Assembly (NCBI GenBank): GCA_031430595.1
Contig: JANPBU010000040.1
Span: 62,001 to 126,000 of the forward strand
From: JANNBN01 sp031430595
Lineage (GTDB): Bacteria; Actinomycetota; Acidimicrobiia; Acidimicrobiales; JANYDT01
Direction of reading: 5' to 3'
DNA: 64,000 bases
The position numbers and the translations under genes are program-made. This document shows, piece by piece, positions 7,798-17,613 of the stretch. Position 1 is the first letter of the stretch, and the number at the start of each line of letters is the position of its first letter. The notes under the pieces are model-generated. The model saw only the letters and a list, made by a program, of their open reading frames with translations. It was not told the origin of the DNA and made no database searches.

Positions 7798-9108
7798 CTA
7801 CTTGATCGGGCGAACGATATCGAGGTACATCGCCGACAACCCGAGCACCAAGATGAAACCAAGGAACACGGCAGCAAACGGGAGCACCTTGTTCATGTCT
7901 GCATGGTGGCGGCGGCCCTTGACCCTGCTGACAATGGCTTCGTACGACGCAATCATGATGTGCCCGCCATCGAGCGGCAACATCGGCAAAAGGTTGAAGG
8001 CACCAAGTGCGAGGTTGATCAGCACCAAAATTTGGATGAGATCAGATGCGTGAGTTTTGGCAGCCGACGATCCAATCGAAACCATTCCGACGACCGAAGT
8101 CGGGCGACTTTCCAGCTCAGCCGGTGTGACGGGCCCTTTCGCCGACGAGGCACCAATAACCTGTTTGAACAGCTTCGTAACGCTCGACGGACGGAAGAAC
8201 GAGGACATTCCGCTGATGGTTCCGGTGGTGTAGCGGCCAAGCTCAGACGTTGCCTTGCCGATCGAAGTGCCAAGCGGGTATGTCTTGAAGATGTACGAGT
8301 TAGCGTCTGAAGCCGATTGGATGCCGATAATCGTCATTTCGACTCCGTTAACAAGCATCAGCCTGCGCTCGACCACAAGATCGACCGGTGTTCCCGCTCG
8401 GTCGAGTGTGACCTTGATCGGAACACCAGCCTTTTTCCCAAAGCGTTCGATCGCCTCTTGGTAGGTACTTACCGGCGCCCCGTTCACGGCAACGATGACA
8501 TCGCCAGCCCGCACACCCTGCTCAGCAGCCGATGACCCAGCAGTCACGTCGACGATTTGCGCTTTGGTGCCAACCACATCGCCCGTTCGAGCAAACATCA
8601 CCACGAGTAAGACGAAGGCAACCAAAAAATGGCTCGCCGGCCCTGCCACGATCGCTGCGAACTTCCGTGGCCAGGTTGACTGGCGGTAGGTACGAGCCTC
8701 GTCGGCCTCGTCAACCTCTTCGATAGTGCTCATCCCGATGATCTTGACGTACCCGCCCGCCGGAATTGCCTTGATGCCATATTCGGTTTCGCCGCGGCGA
8801 ATCGAAAAAATGCGGGGCCCAAAACCCACAAAAAACTCGGTTACCTTCATGCCGCAAAGCTTCGCGACGGCAAAGTGCGCAAACTCGTGGAACATGATAA
8901 AAAACCCGAGTGCAGCAATGATCAACAACATGGTTCCGCGTCCACTCGCTACAAACGGGACAGCTATTGCAACACTTATCATCGAAATATTAATGAGTTG
9001 GCGTCGTACCGGAATACGCCGTTTCTTTCGCCGTTCAACAAACGGGGCTGGCTCGCCCGACGAATCTGGCTGAACCGGTTCGTTGGTCGGCATCAACACG
9101 CTGGTCAC
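7798..9108 (-). CDS. rseP: Site-2 protease RseP, M50 family, with PDZ domain
   Basis: 436 residues. After about 35 cytosolic residues a membrane helix carries the zinc motif HEFAH (near residue 75). Then come GGYVKIIGM, the membrane segment FAAIVAGPASHFLVAFVLLVVMF, a PDZ domain (about 195-265, RAGDVIVAVNG), and the second zinc-ligand motif NLLPMLPLDGGH near the C-terminus. The family cleaves anti-sigma factors and other proteins inside the membrane. The GTG start overlaps the dxr stop by 4 nt, and the order dxr-rseP-ispG is conserved in actinobacteria. Confidence 0.95.
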   Translation of the reverse strand: MTSVLMPTNEPVQPDSSGEPAPFVERRKKRRIPVRRQLINISMISVAIAVPFVASGRGTMLLIIAALGFFIMFHEFAHFAVAKLCGMKVTEFFVGFGPRIFSIRRGETEYGIKAIPAGGYVKIIGMSTIEEVDEADEARTYRQSTWPRKFAAIVAGPASHFLVAFVLLVVMFARTGDVVGTKAQIVDVTAGSSAAEQGVRAGDVIVAVNGAPVSTYQEAIERFGKKAGVPIKVTLDRAGTPVDLVVERRLMLVNGVEMTIIGIQSASDANSYIFKTYPLGTSIGKATSELGRYTTGTISGMSSFFRPSSVTKLFKQVIGASSAKGPVTPAELESRPTSVVGMVSIGSSAAKTHASDLIQILVLINLALGAFNLLPMLPLDGGHIMIASYEAIVSRVKGRRHHADMNKVLPFAAVFLGFILVLGLSAMYLDIVRPIK

Positions 9109-10277
9109 AAAAGTTCCTTTTCTACCAAGGTGCGAGCAACTGCCCGAGCGCTTTGGTCTGCTTCAAGAATGTCAGCCACAGAGAGTGGTTTAGCACGATC
9201 GTGGGCATCAAGTGAACCTTCGTTCACTTTTGCGATGCTGCCCCACGATATTCGACCGGCCAGAAACGCTTCAACCGCTATTTCGTTAGCCGCGTTCAGC
9301 CACGCTGGGGCTGTGCCGCCAATTCGTCCGGCCTCATAGGCCAACCCTAAGCACGGGAACGATTCAACGTCTGGAGACTCGAAATCGAGCCGTGAAAGCG
9401 TGGTCCAATCGATGGAACCGAACGGCGTGTCAACCCGATCAGGCCAGGCCAGCGCATATGCAATCGGCAAACACATGTCCGGCATCGACAGTTGGGCAAC
9501 CGTCGCTCCATCGGAAAATTCAACCATCGAATGCACGACCGATTGCGGATGAACTACTACGTTGATCGCATCGTATGGAGTGCCGAACAGCTCATGAGCC
9601 TCAATAACTTCGAAACCTTTATTCATCAGTGTTGACGAATCGATGGTTATTTTTGGTCCCATCGACCAAGTTGGATGATCGAGCGCTTCTTGAACCGTGA
9701 TTGAACCAAGCGTTGTTCGGTCTCGAGTTCGAAAGGGCCCACCACTGGCAGTGATAACCAGCCGTTTCACACGGTCGGGTCGTCCGGCCGCGGAAGACGT
9801 TCGGTGGCCGGCGAGACACATGTGAACCGCGCAGTGCTCTGAGTCAACCGGAATGATTTCGGCACCAGGGGTCGCTCTATACGGGGCTACTACGGGGCCA
9901 GCCGTGATCAACGATTCTTTGTTTGCGAGGGCTAGGCGCTTTCCAGCGGCCAGTGCCCCAATCGTTACCCCCAGGCCGGCAAAACCAACCACGCCGTTTA
10001 CGACCGTGTCGGCCTCACCAGCCGCATCTTCGAAAGCGTGAGGCCCACATACAAATTCGGTTCCGGCTGGCAAGCGATCTCTGATCAGACTGGCACGAGC
10101 ATCATCGGCGACTGCCACGATCCGCGGTCGAAATTCTTCGACCTGGGCGAGTAACTCTTCAACCCGGGAATGGGCCCCCAAGACTTCGATGGTGAAACGC
10201 TCGGGGTTCGCCCGAACCACATCGAGCGTTTGGGTACCGATAGAGCCGGTAGACCCGAAAAGTGCAACTGTTGTCAT
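9105..10277 (-). CDS. dxr: 1-deoxy-D-xylulose 5-phosphate reductoisomerase
   Basis: 390 residues; converts DXP to MEP with NADPH, the committed step of the MEP pathway. Seen: TTVALFGSTGSIGTQT for NADPH, LANKESLITAG, the metal and substrate motif PVDSEHCAV, ASGGPFR, HPTWSMGPKITIDSSTLMNK and HPQSVVHSMVEF. An upstream start at 10307 is open, but the ATG at 10277 has GGGAGG 9 nt ahead and matches the family N-terminus. It is divergent from nadE and first of dxr-rseP-ispG. Confidence 0.96.
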   Translation of the reverse strand: MTTVALFGSTGSIGTQTLDVVRANPERFTIEVLGAHSRVEELLAQVEEFRPRIVAVADDARASLIRDRLPAGTEFVCGPHAFEDAAGEADTVVNGVVGFAGLGVTIGALAAGKRLALANKESLITAGPVVAPYRATPGAEIIPVDSEHCAVHMCLAGHRTSSAAGRPDRVKRLVITASGGPFRTRDRTTLGSITVQEALDHPTWSMGPKITIDSSTLMNKGFEVIEAHELFGTPYDAINVVVHPQSVVHSMVEFSDGATVAQLSMPDMCLPIAYALAWPDRVDTPFGSIDWTTLSRLDFESPDVESFPCLGLAYEAGRIGGTAPAWLNAANEIAVEAFLAGRISWGSIAKVNEGSLDAHDRAKPLSVADILEADQSARAVARTLVEKELL

Positions 10278-10338
10278 GAGAATACAGCCTCCCATAGCGC
10301 CGGTCACTACCCATGCCGCTCAGATGCTGAACACAAGT

Positions 10339-10344
10339 TAGCGT
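10339..10344 (+). promoter_or_regulatory. -10 box of leaderless nadE promoter
   Basis: TAGCGT followed by 7 nt and a GTG at 10352 in the nadE frame. No Shine-Dalgarno precedes any of the candidate GTG starts, which fits a leaderless transcript. A minus-strand TAACTT overlaps it (10336-10341) and could serve dxr. Confidence 0.5.
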
Positions 10345-10351
10345 GAGCGTT

Positions 10352-12427
10352 GTGATCGTTGAATCTGAGGTGCTTCCCTTCGCAAACCTGTACCGCCACG
10401 GCTTTGCTCGGGTCGCGACGTGTGTTCCGGCGGTGAAAGTTGCCGACCCACAATTCAATACCGAAGCGACCCTTACTCTCGCCCGTCAAGCCGATGAACA
10501 GGGTTGTGTAGTCGCATTGTTTCCCGAGCTCGGATTGTCGGCGTATAGCTGCGACGACCTCTTTCATCAAGAAGCGTTGCTCGACGAGGTGTTGCTCGGT
10601 CTTGCACACCTACTCAAGCAAAGTCGTTCACTCCGTACACTTATTATTGTTGGTGCACCGTTGCGGGTTGGAAGCCAACTGTTTAACTGCGCGCTGACTA
10701 TTCATCGCGGCCAGATTCTTGCAGTGACCCCGAAGTCATTTTTGCCCGGCTACCGCGAGTTCTATGAGGAACGGCAATTCAGTCGAGCGCACGACGCCAT
10801 CGTTGACCAGATCACCCTGCTCGGTGCCCGTGTCCCGTTCGGAACCAACATTGTTATCGAGGCAACTGACATACCTGGGTTTATTTTGCACACCGAAATT
10901 TGTGAAGACGTGTGGGTTCCGGTTCCACCGTCCACCTGGGCAGCTCTTGCCGGAGCCACGATCCTCACCAACCTTTCCGGGTCACCGGTAACCGTGGGGA
11001 AAGCTAGCTACCGACGAGAACTCTGCAATTCACACTCGGCCCGTTGTGTGTCGGCGTACCTGTACACCGGCTCTGGTCAAGGCGAGTCGACCACTGACCT
11101 GGCTTGGGATGGACATTCGATCATCGCGGAAAACGGGGTTCTTCTGGGCGAGTCAAACCGCTTCTCCCCCGACCCGCAGGTTGTTACCGCCGACATCGAC
11201 CTCGAACGCCTCGTTTCGGAAAGGGCACGCCTCACATCGTTTTCGGATGCCATCGCCGATGAACGCGCCCGAGCTACCGCCATTCGCCGGGTCAGCGTGA
11301 CCCTCAACGTTCCGACCGGTGAGTTACCCCTGAGTCGTCGAGTCGAACGCTTTCCCTTCGTTCCTTCGTCGGTCGCTGATCGCGATGAACGTTGCGCCGA
11401 GGTCTACGAAATTCAGGTTCAGGGCCTTACCCAACGGTTGGTTAGCTCGTGTATTCGCAAGGTGGTAATCGGTGTTTCGGGAGGCCTTGACTCGACACAG
11501 GCTTTACTTGTATGCGCGCGTGTATTCGACCGACTTGGAATCCCTCGAAGCAACATCCTTGCCTACACAATGCCCGGGTTTGCGACCAGCGAACGGACAC
11601 TCGCTCAGGCCAACGATTTAATGCGTGTCGTTGGTGTCACGGCCGAAACCATCGATATTCGACCTTCGTGTGAGCAAATGCTCAAAGACCTCAACCATCC
11701 GTTTGCAGATGGCATGCCCACCTATGACATCACGTTCGAAAACGTTCAGGCCGGCGAGCGAACGTCGCATCTGTTTCGCCTGGCCAACCACCACGGCGGG
11801 CTCGTCGTCGGAACCGGCGACCTGTCAGAACTTGCACTTGGTTGGTGTACGTACGGTGTTGGTGACCAAATGAGTCACTACAACGTGAACTCGTCAGTTC
11901 CTAAAACCCTTATTCAACATTTGATCCGCTGGACTGCCACAACGCTCGGCGGCGAAACGGGTGACGTTCTGACGGCGATTGTGACAACCGAAATTTCTCC
12001 CGAGCTCGTTCCATCGAATGCTGTTGACAGTTCGCAAGCGGCACCGACACAACGTACCGAAGACAAAATCGGACCGTACGAATTACAAGACTTCACCCTG
12101 TACTACATCAGCCGATTCGGTTTTCGTCCAAGCAAAGTGGCGTTTCTCGCCCACCATGCCTGGCACGATGCAACCAAAGGAGACTGGCCTGACTTGCTGC
12201 CGATTCACAACCGAAACGAGTACAACCTGGCGACGGTGAAGTCGTGGATGAACATCTTTCTTTCGCGTTTCTTTGGTACTAGCCAATTCAAGCGAACAGC
12301 CATGCCAAACGGCCCAAAGGTGGGATCAGGCGGTTCGCTGTCACCAAGGGGCGACTGGCGGGCCCCTAGCGACGCAGCAGCAACAGTGTGGCTGGCCGAA
12401 CTGGAACGAAACGTTCCGAACGCTTAG
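10352..12427 (+). CDS. nadE: Glutamine-dependent NAD(+) synthetase
   Basis: About 691 residues, two domains. The N-terminal nitrilase-type glutaminase (about 1-280) has catalytic Glu in LFPELGLSAYS, Lys in TPKSFLPGYREFYEER and Cys in HTEICEDVWVP. The C-terminal ATP-dependent synthetase has the P-loop VIGVSGGLDSTQAL, GTGDLSELALGWCTYG and SSVPKTLI. It converts deamido-NAD to NAD using glutamine, as in M. tuberculosis NadE. Homologues begin just before YxHGFxRV, so GTG 10352 or GTG 10370 are better starts than GTG 10343. Convergent with cdsA, 20 nt apart. Confidence 0.95.
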   Translation: MIVESEVLPFANLYRHGFARVATCVPAVKVADPQFNTEATLTLARQADEQGCVVALFPELGLSAYSCDDLFHQEALLDEVLLGLAHLLKQSRSLRTLIIVGAPLRVGSQLFNCALTIHRGQILAVTPKSFLPGYREFYEERQFSRAHDAIVDQITLLGARVPFGTNIVIEATDIPGFILHTEICEDVWVPVPPSTWAALAGATILTNLSGSPVTVGKASYRRELCNSHSARCVSAYLYTGSGQGESTTDLAWDGHSIIAENGVLLGESNRFSPDPQVVTADIDLERLVSERARLTSFSDAIADERARATAIRRVSVTLNVPTGELPLSRRVERFPFVPSSVADRDERCAEVYEIQVQGLTQRLVSSCIRKVVIGVSGGLDSTQALLVCARVFDRLGIPRSNILAYTMPGFATSERTLAQANDLMRVVGVTAETIDIRPSCEQMLKDLNHPFADGMPTYDITFENVQAGERTSHLFRLANHHGGLVVGTGDLSELALGWCTYGVGDQMSHYNVNSSVPKTLIQHLIRWTATTLGGETGDVLTAIVTTEISPELVPSNAVDSSQAAPTQRTEDKIGPYELQDFTLYYISRFGFRPSKVAFLAHHAWHDATKGDWPDLLPIHNRNEYNLATVKSWMNIFLSRFFGTSQFKRTAMPNGPKVGSGGSLSPRGDWRAPSDAAATVWLAELERNVPNA

Positions 12428-12447
12428 TCGGCAAGAACGAACCTCGC

Positions 12448-14328
12448 CTAAATCAGGCGGAGGGCTACCGCGACCAACCAAACGGCAGGAACGGCCAGCA
12501 GCATGCCATCGATGCGATCGAGTACACCACCGTGTCCGGGAAGCATTGAACCCATGTCTTTGATGTCGAGGTCTCGCTTCAACTGCGACTCAATCAAGTC
12601 GCCCACTGGCGCGGCTAGGGCAACCGCAAACCCGACAAAGAGCCCATGGGTGACACTCTGCCACGGATACCAGCCAACTTTGCCAAGCAGTACCCCACCG
12701 ATCAACACTGAACCAATCATGCCGCCAATCAAACCCTCAACCGTTTTGTTCGGACTAATTTCGGGGGCCAATTTGGTGCGACCCAAGAAACGTCCGCAGA
12801 AGTAAGCGAACACATCATGGCCAACGGTGCAAGCAACTGCAGCGATCAGTAAACCGGTTCCGTGTTTTGTATCTAGCAACAGCGCAGCACAGGCCGCGGC
12901 GATTCCTGGGTAGACAAACGCTAAAAGGGTTGCAGCGATGTTCACGGTAGGGCGTTCGCGTTCAACACCAAAAAGGAACCAAAGAAGCGTCGACATCACC
13001 GTCAGCACCATGGCAACAAGTACGCCGCGTTCACCACGGAACATGCCTGCCGCCACGACCGCAATCACACCAACGCCAATCACTGGAATCGCTGGTCGAA
13101 ATGCTCGACGTTTTAACGCATTGGCTAATTCGAGGGCTGCGAGCAACACAGCAAGGCCGGTAACCACTGCAGCTCCTACGTTTTTCCCGATGTAAAAGAT
13201 GAACCCCACAATGAGTGCCAACCCAACACCTGTCACGATCCGTTCGCCTAGACCCGCAGCGCGTCCGGGCTTCGGCGCGTCTTCCCCGGCATTCTTTGAT
13301 GCCTGCCTACCTGGGCGAGCAGCACCCGGAGACGTTCGCTGCTGTGAGCCCGAACTTGGGGCATCAAGTTCAGAGCGTTTTGTCGCATCGATTTTGATAA
13401 CGCCAGGGTCACTTTTCGCGCCCGTGGAACTCGCAGCACCAGATCTCACAGCACTAGAACGCGCTGCAGCACTCGACTTTCGCCGCGGGTCGCCCTCTTC
13501 AAACACATACAGATCGGCGGCACCACTTCGTTCAGGGTCGAGGGCCCCAATCCGAGTTTGGTCATCACCAAATGCTGAAGGATCTTCGGCGTCAACGTCA
13601 CGCCAATCTTTAGCCTCATCACGCCAGCGAGGGCCCGAACCAGCAAACGAACTCCAACCATCAGCGTCATCAGATGTCGCTGGGGCCACCACCTTGCGGC
13701 GTGCAGGGGCTGCCGTTTCTTCAGCAGCGATTGGTGCCACAGAAACACTATCCCTCGGGGCAACCCGTCGATCGGTCGACGCTCTACGCGCCGTAGCGGT
13801 TCCCGCGTACATCTCCTCAGGAAAGACGTCATCATCGACATCATCGGTTTCGTCGTCTTGAGGGTCAGGCGGCTCTAGTTCTTCGACGGGCTCGAAACCC
13901 GGCTCAGCAAAATCGCCACCGCCAACATCGTCGCCATCAGCGTGGTCATCAGCGCTGACATCTGACTGGACGGTCGACGATTTGTCCGCTGCACCAAACA
14001 ACGAAGGAGTGAACGGAATCGAGAGCGCCGACCGGATCGGAGCACTCGGTTCCGCATCTGGTTCCTCGTCTGGCACTACCCCCATCACCTCGGCCAGTGT
14101 GCGGTCACCCGCTTCCATCCACCCACTATCAGCATCATCAGCAGAATCGAGATCAACTTCATCGAAGTTGTCTGAATCATCGTCCGGCCCGCTGCGAACG
14201 CCTGGCAGGTTCGCTACCAATTGACCAGCTTCACTGGCCCCAACGATTCTCAGATCTGGGCGCGAACCCTCAGCCTCGTCGGTCGTTTCGGGGCTATTTG
14301 GAGTGTTTGGTGTGCTGTCGTCGGCCAT
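12448..14328 (-). CDS. cdsA: Phosphatidate cytidylyltransferase with 360-residue disordered N-terminus
   Basis: 626 residues, where CdsA is normally 260-300. The C-terminal part (from about 363) is a complete CDP-diacylglycerol synthase: eight or so membrane helices and the family signature SQLKRDLDIKD then GSMLPGHGGVLDRIDG. The enzyme makes CDP-DAG for phospholipids. Residues 1-360 are low-complexity, very acidic up to about 170 and then mixed, with no recognisable domain. An ATG with AGGAG 7 nt upstream starts the whole frame and reading is open throughout, so the extension looks real. Last gene of rpsB-tsf-pyrH-frr-cdsA. Confidence 0.93.
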   Translation of the reverse strand: MADDSTPNTPNSPETTDEAEGSRPDLRIVGASEAGQLVANLPGVRSGPDDDSDNFDEVDLDSADDADSGWMEAGDRTLAEVMGVVPDEEPDAEPSAPIRSALSIPFTPSLFGAADKSSTVQSDVSADDHADGDDVGGGDFAEPGFEPVEELEPPDPQDDETDDVDDDVFPEEMYAGTATARRASTDRRVAPRDSVSVAPIAAEETAAPARRKVVAPATSDDADGWSSFAGSGPRWRDEAKDWRDVDAEDPSAFGDDQTRIGALDPERSGAADLYVFEEGDPRRKSSAAARSSAVRSGAASSTGAKSDPGVIKIDATKRSELDAPSSGSQQRTSPGAARPGRQASKNAGEDAPKPGRAAGLGERIVTGVGLALIVGFIFYIGKNVGAAVVTGLAVLLAALELANALKRRAFRPAIPVIGVGVIAVVAAGMFRGERGVLVAMVLTVMSTLLWFLFGVERERPTVNIAATLLAFVYPGIAAACAALLLDTKHGTGLLIAAVACTVGHDVFAYFCGRFLGRTKLAPEISPNKTVEGLIGGMIGSVLIGGVLLGKVGWYPWQSVTHGLFVGFAVALAAPVGDLIESQLKRDLDIKDMGSMLPGHGGVLDRIDGMLLAVPAVWLVAVALRLI

Positions 14329-14376
14329 TTCGGCGCTCCTGGGGAAGGTAGTTGAAGCAGAACTGCGGATAAACGG

Positions 14377-14934
14377 TCAGACTTCGAGAAGTTCTGCTTC
14401 TTTGTGAACAACAAGGCGGTCGATTTCAGCCACATGTTCTTGCGTGAGCTTGTCAAGCTCTTTCTCTGTTCGTTCAAGTTCGTCAGTCGTAATGTCGCCA
14501 GCCTTCTCAGCCTTCTCTAATTCCGACCGCAACGACCGTCGCACGTTACGAACCGCAATTCGTCCATCTTCGGCCTTACTTTTGACGACCTTCACCAGGT
14601 CTTTGCGACGTTCCTGGGTAAGTGGCGGAAACATCAAGCGCATCACCACGCCGTCGTTCGAAGGAGCCATCCCAAGATCCGACGACTGAATCGCCTTCTC
14701 GATGGCTTTCATGGCCGTTTTGTCAAACGGCGAAATCACCAGCATACGAGCTTCGGGAACACTGAAACCGGCAAGTTGCTGCAACGGAACTTCACTTCCG
14801 TAGTACTCAACACGGATCTTTTCGACAATTGCCGGGGTCGCACGACCGGTGCGAATACCAGAAAATTCTTCCTGGACACGGTGGGTTGCCTTGGACATTC
14901 GTTCCATGGCATCAAGCAGGAATTCTTCGATCAC
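14377..14934 (-). CDS. frr: Ribosome recycling factor
   Basis: 185 residues, full family length. FSGIRTGRATPAIVEKIRVEYYGSEVPLQQLA is the conserved core of domain I/II, and the C-terminal coiled helix ELDKLTQEHVAEIDRLV matches RRF. With EF-G it splits post-termination ribosomes. The start overlaps the pyrH stop by 4 nt. Usual position between pyrH and cdsA. Confidence 0.97.
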   Translation of the reverse strand: MIEEFLLDAMERMSKATHRVQEEFSGIRTGRATPAIVEKIRVEYYGSEVPLQQLAGFSVPEARMLVISPFDKTAMKAIEKAIQSSDLGMAPSNDGVVMRLMFPPLTQERRKDLVKVVKSKAEDGRIAVRNVRRSLRSELEKAEKAGDITTDELERTEKELDKLTQEHVAEIDRLVVHKEAELLEV

Positions 14935-15653
14935 GACACCAGCGTACCGATTGGCGGGTCGCCTATGAGGACTCTGCGAATATTGCCCGGTTCCATCATG
15001 TTAAACACCACGATGGGAAGGTTGTTATCCATACAGAATGCAATGGCGGTTGCGTCCATAACCTTGAGGCCCTTTTCAAGCACCTCGGCATACGAGACCT
15101 CGTCGTACTTAGTTGCCGATGGGTCAAGTTTCGGATCAGCGGTATAGATACCGTCGACCGAACCGTGGGTCGCTTTCAGTACGGCCTTGGCATCCATCTC
15201 AGCGGCGCGCATGGCTGCCGGGGTATCGGTCGTAAGGAACGGCTGGCCTATTCCGGCGGCAAAAATCACCACTCGACCCTTTTCAAGGTGACGCAATGCC
15301 CGCCTCGGAATATACGGTTCGCATACCTCGGCCATATGGATTGCTGATAACACGCGGCTTTCCTGACCAGCCTTTTCGAGGGCGTCTTGGAGCGCCAACG
15401 CGTTCATAACCGTTGCCAACATTCCCATATAGTCAGCCGTCGCACGGTCTATCCCGGAGTTCGCACCGGTCGCACCACGCCAAATGTTTCCACCACCAAC
15501 GACAATCGCGATCTCAACTCCCAACTCCGAGCGGGCATCTGCGATCTCTTTTGCGATTCTGGCAACAACCACACCATCAATAGAGTTGCCATCTTCAGCG
15601 GCAAACGCCTCACCAGACAGCTTCAGCAGTACTCGCGGCCAACGTGCTTTCAT
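14931..15653 (-). CDS. pyrH: UMP kinase
   Basis: 240 residues, amino-acid kinase fold. Seen: VLLKLSGEAFA for phosphate binding, IVVGGGNIWRG, TADYMGMLATVMNALAL, and the nucleotide part TDTPAAMRAAEM and DGIYTADPKLDP. It phosphorylates UMP to UDP as a hexamer and is feedback-regulated by UTP/GTP. It follows tsf after a 140-nt gap holding a terminator hairpin, so it probably has read-through or its own promoter there. Confidence 0.97.
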   Translation of the reverse strand: MKARWPRVLLKLSGEAFAAEDGNSIDGVVVARIAKEIADARSELGVEIAIVVGGGNIWRGATGANSGIDRATADYMGMLATVMNALALQDALEKAGQESRVLSAIHMAEVCEPYIPRRALRHLEKGRVVIFAAGIGQPFLTTDTPAAMRAAEMDAKAVLKATHGSVDGIYTADPKLDPSATKYDEVSYAEVLEKGLKVMDATAIAFCMDNNLPIVVFNMMEPGNIRRVLIGDPPIGTLVS

Positions 15654-15760
15654 CTGTTACCTCGCACCAATTTCATTCGAATGTAGATATTCACGGGCTG
15701 GTCGTTGAGACTAGCCCCCGGCGCGAAACGAGGGCAGCCTGAGCCGCCCTCCGTCACACT

Positions 15761-15784
15761 AAAACCCCAACAGCAACATCGGGG
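15761..15784 (-). terminator. Rho-independent terminator after tsf
   Basis: On the minus strand CCCC at 15781-15784 pairs with GGGG at 15765-15768, extended by G-U and A-U pairs, with an 8-nt loop, then TTTTAG. It lies 10 nt past the tsf stop and would reduce read-through from rpsB-tsf into pyrH. Confidence 0.6.
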
Positions 15785-15793
15785 TATTGACGA

Positions 15794-16579
15794 TTAGCCA
15801 ATCGTGACCTGTGCGAACCGAAGCACTGAACCCGACCCAACCAAACCAGCGATGGTCAGTTTGTTGTCTTTCGCAAAGTCTTGTTCGATGAGGCAACGCT
15901 CTTTGAAGAATCCATTCATGCGGCCGTCAACAATTTTCGGAACGGCTGCTTCAGGCTTACCTTCATTGCGAGTCAACACGGCAAGCGTGTCGCGTTCGGC
16001 AGCGATAACATCGGCAGGAACTTGATCACGGGTCAAATACACCGGACGGGCAAACGCTACGTGCAGGGCAAGATCGTGGGCGATTTCTTGTGACACACCA
16101 CTAATTTCTACCAGTGTTGCGTTCACACCACGCTCGGATTGAATGTGTACATAGCTGTCGACCACGGCACCGGCAGCGGCTTCAAAGCGGACGATTTTGC
16201 CCATCTCAATGTTTTCTTTCAAAGAAATGATGAGTTGGTCGAGGGTGCCCTGGTGTTTCGAAATTGCAGCTTCGCCTTCGGCAGCAACGGTGTTAGCCAT
16301 CGCCTGAACCATGTTGACAAAGTCGGGGCTTTTCGCTACGAAGTCGGTTTCACACTTGACCTGAACAATGGACTGTGTGGTTCCGGCGGTGCCGACGGCG
16401 ACAGCACCTTGGGCATTTTCACGATCAGTACGCTTGGCCATGCTGGCAAGCCCTTGTTCGCGGAGCCACTTCATAGCCTCGTCGAAGTTATCTCCGTTGG
16501 CCTCAAGGGCCTTTTTGGCTTCCATCATTCCGACGCCTGCGGTTTGACGGAGGGCCTGGATATCTTTAGCTGATGCCAT
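15794..16579 (-). CDS. tsf: Elongation factor Ts
   Basis: 261 residues. The UBA-like N-terminus (KDIQALRQTAGVGMMEAKKAL), the TDFVAKSPDF core contacting EF-Tu and the C-terminal dimerisation module are all present. It exchanges GDP on EF-Tu. It starts 5 nt after the rpsB stop, the universal rpsB-tsf pair. Confidence 0.97.
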   Translation of the reverse strand: MASAKDIQALRQTAGVGMMEAKKALEANGDNFDEAMKWLREQGLASMAKRTDRENAQGAVAVGTAGTTQSIVQVKCETDFVAKSPDFVNMVQAMANTVAAEGEAAISKHQGTLDQLIISLKENIEMGKIVRFEAAAGAVVDSYVHIQSERGVNATLVEISGVSQEIAHDLALHVAFARPVYLTRDQVPADVIAAERDTLAVLTRNEGKPEAAVPKIVDGRMNGFFKERCLIEQDFAKDNKLTIAGLVGSGSVLRFAQVTIG

Positions 16580-16584
16580 ATTGC

Positions 16585-17598
16585 TCAGCCCTCAACGCTG
16601 TCTGCGCCAGCTTCAACAGTTGGCGCTTCCACAACTGCAGCTTCGACGACGGGAGCAGCAGCTTCTACAACTGCATCCACAACGACGGGAGCAGCAGGCG
16701 TTGGCGTCGCGGCGACAGTTTCTTCCACGGTTTCGGCAGCATCACGCTTCGCAGCGGCAAGTCGAGCTTCGCGCTCGGCCTGAGCGAGTGAAGCTTGACG
16801 ACGGGCTTCGTTCTGTTGGTCGCTTCGACGAGCTTCGGCTTCCGGATCGACAATGACTTCGACCGGTATCGTGACGCCACCCTGCGGACGCCCACGGCGA
16901 GCAGCAATTGAGCGACCCTCGTGAACCGCATCGGCGATGACACGGCACAACAAGTTTCCTGAACGGATTGCGTCGTCGTTACCAGGGATCAGGTACGTGA
17001 TGACATCCGGATCACAGTTGGTATCGACTACAGCAACCACAGGCATGCCGAGCTTGTTGGCTTCGGTAACGGCAATGTGTTCTTTTTTGGTGTCGATGAC
17101 GAAGATCGCGTCTGGCAACTTGTTCATGCCACGAATGCCGCCGAGGTTGGTCTGAAGCTTCTCGAGCTCACGACCCAAGATGAGGGCTTCTTTTTTCGGC
17201 ATGTTTTCGAAATCGCCAGCGGCGCGCATGCGCTCGTACTCTTGCATCTTCTTCACACGACCGTGAATGGTTTGGAAGTTCGTCAACATGCCACCCAACC
17301 AACGTTCGTTGATGTAGGGCATTCCGCAGCTATTCGCATAATTTGCGATCGGATCTTGCGTTTGCTTTTTGGTCCCAACAAACAAAATGGTGCCACCTTC
17401 GCCAACCATGTCACGCACAAACTCATAGGCAGTTTCGATACGGGTCAACGTTTGGTTGAGGTCGATGATGTAGATACCGTTTCGTTCACCGAAAATGAAT
17501 CGCTTCATTTTTGGGTTCCAACGACGGGTTTGGTGACCGAAATGGACGCCAGCATCTAGTAGCTGGCGCATCGTGACGACGGGGGTACCGGCGTTCAT
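16585..17598 (-). CDS. rpsB: 30S ribosomal protein S2 with Ala/Val-rich C-terminal tail
   Basis: 337 residues. The S2 core (about 1-245) shows MRQLLDAGVHFGHQTRRWNPKM, FVGTKKQ, YINERWLGGMLTN and PDAIFVIDT. Residues after about 250 form a charged helix and then an Ala/Val/Pro/Glu tail, an extension common in actinobacteria but long here. A frame open to 17652 exists, but ATG 17598 has GGAGAAGGAG 7 nt upstream and matches the family. The leader upstream looks structured. Confidence 0.96.
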   Translation of the reverse strand: MNAGTPVVTMRQLLDAGVHFGHQTRRWNPKMKRFIFGERNGIYIIDLNQTLTRIETAYEFVRDMVGEGGTILFVGTKKQTQDPIANYANSCGMPYINERWLGGMLTNFQTIHGRVKKMQEYERMRAAGDFENMPKKEALILGRELEKLQTNLGGIRGMNKLPDAIFVIDTKKEHIAVTEANKLGMPVVAVVDTNCDPDVITYLIPGNDDAIRSGNLLCRVIADAVHEGRSIAARRGRPQGGVTIPVEVIVDPEAEARRSDQQNEARRQASLAQAEREARLAAAKRDAAETVEETVAATPTPAAPVVVDAVVEAAAPVVEAAVVEAPTVEAGADSVEG

Positions 17599-17613
17599 AG
17601 TGGTGCTCCTTCT

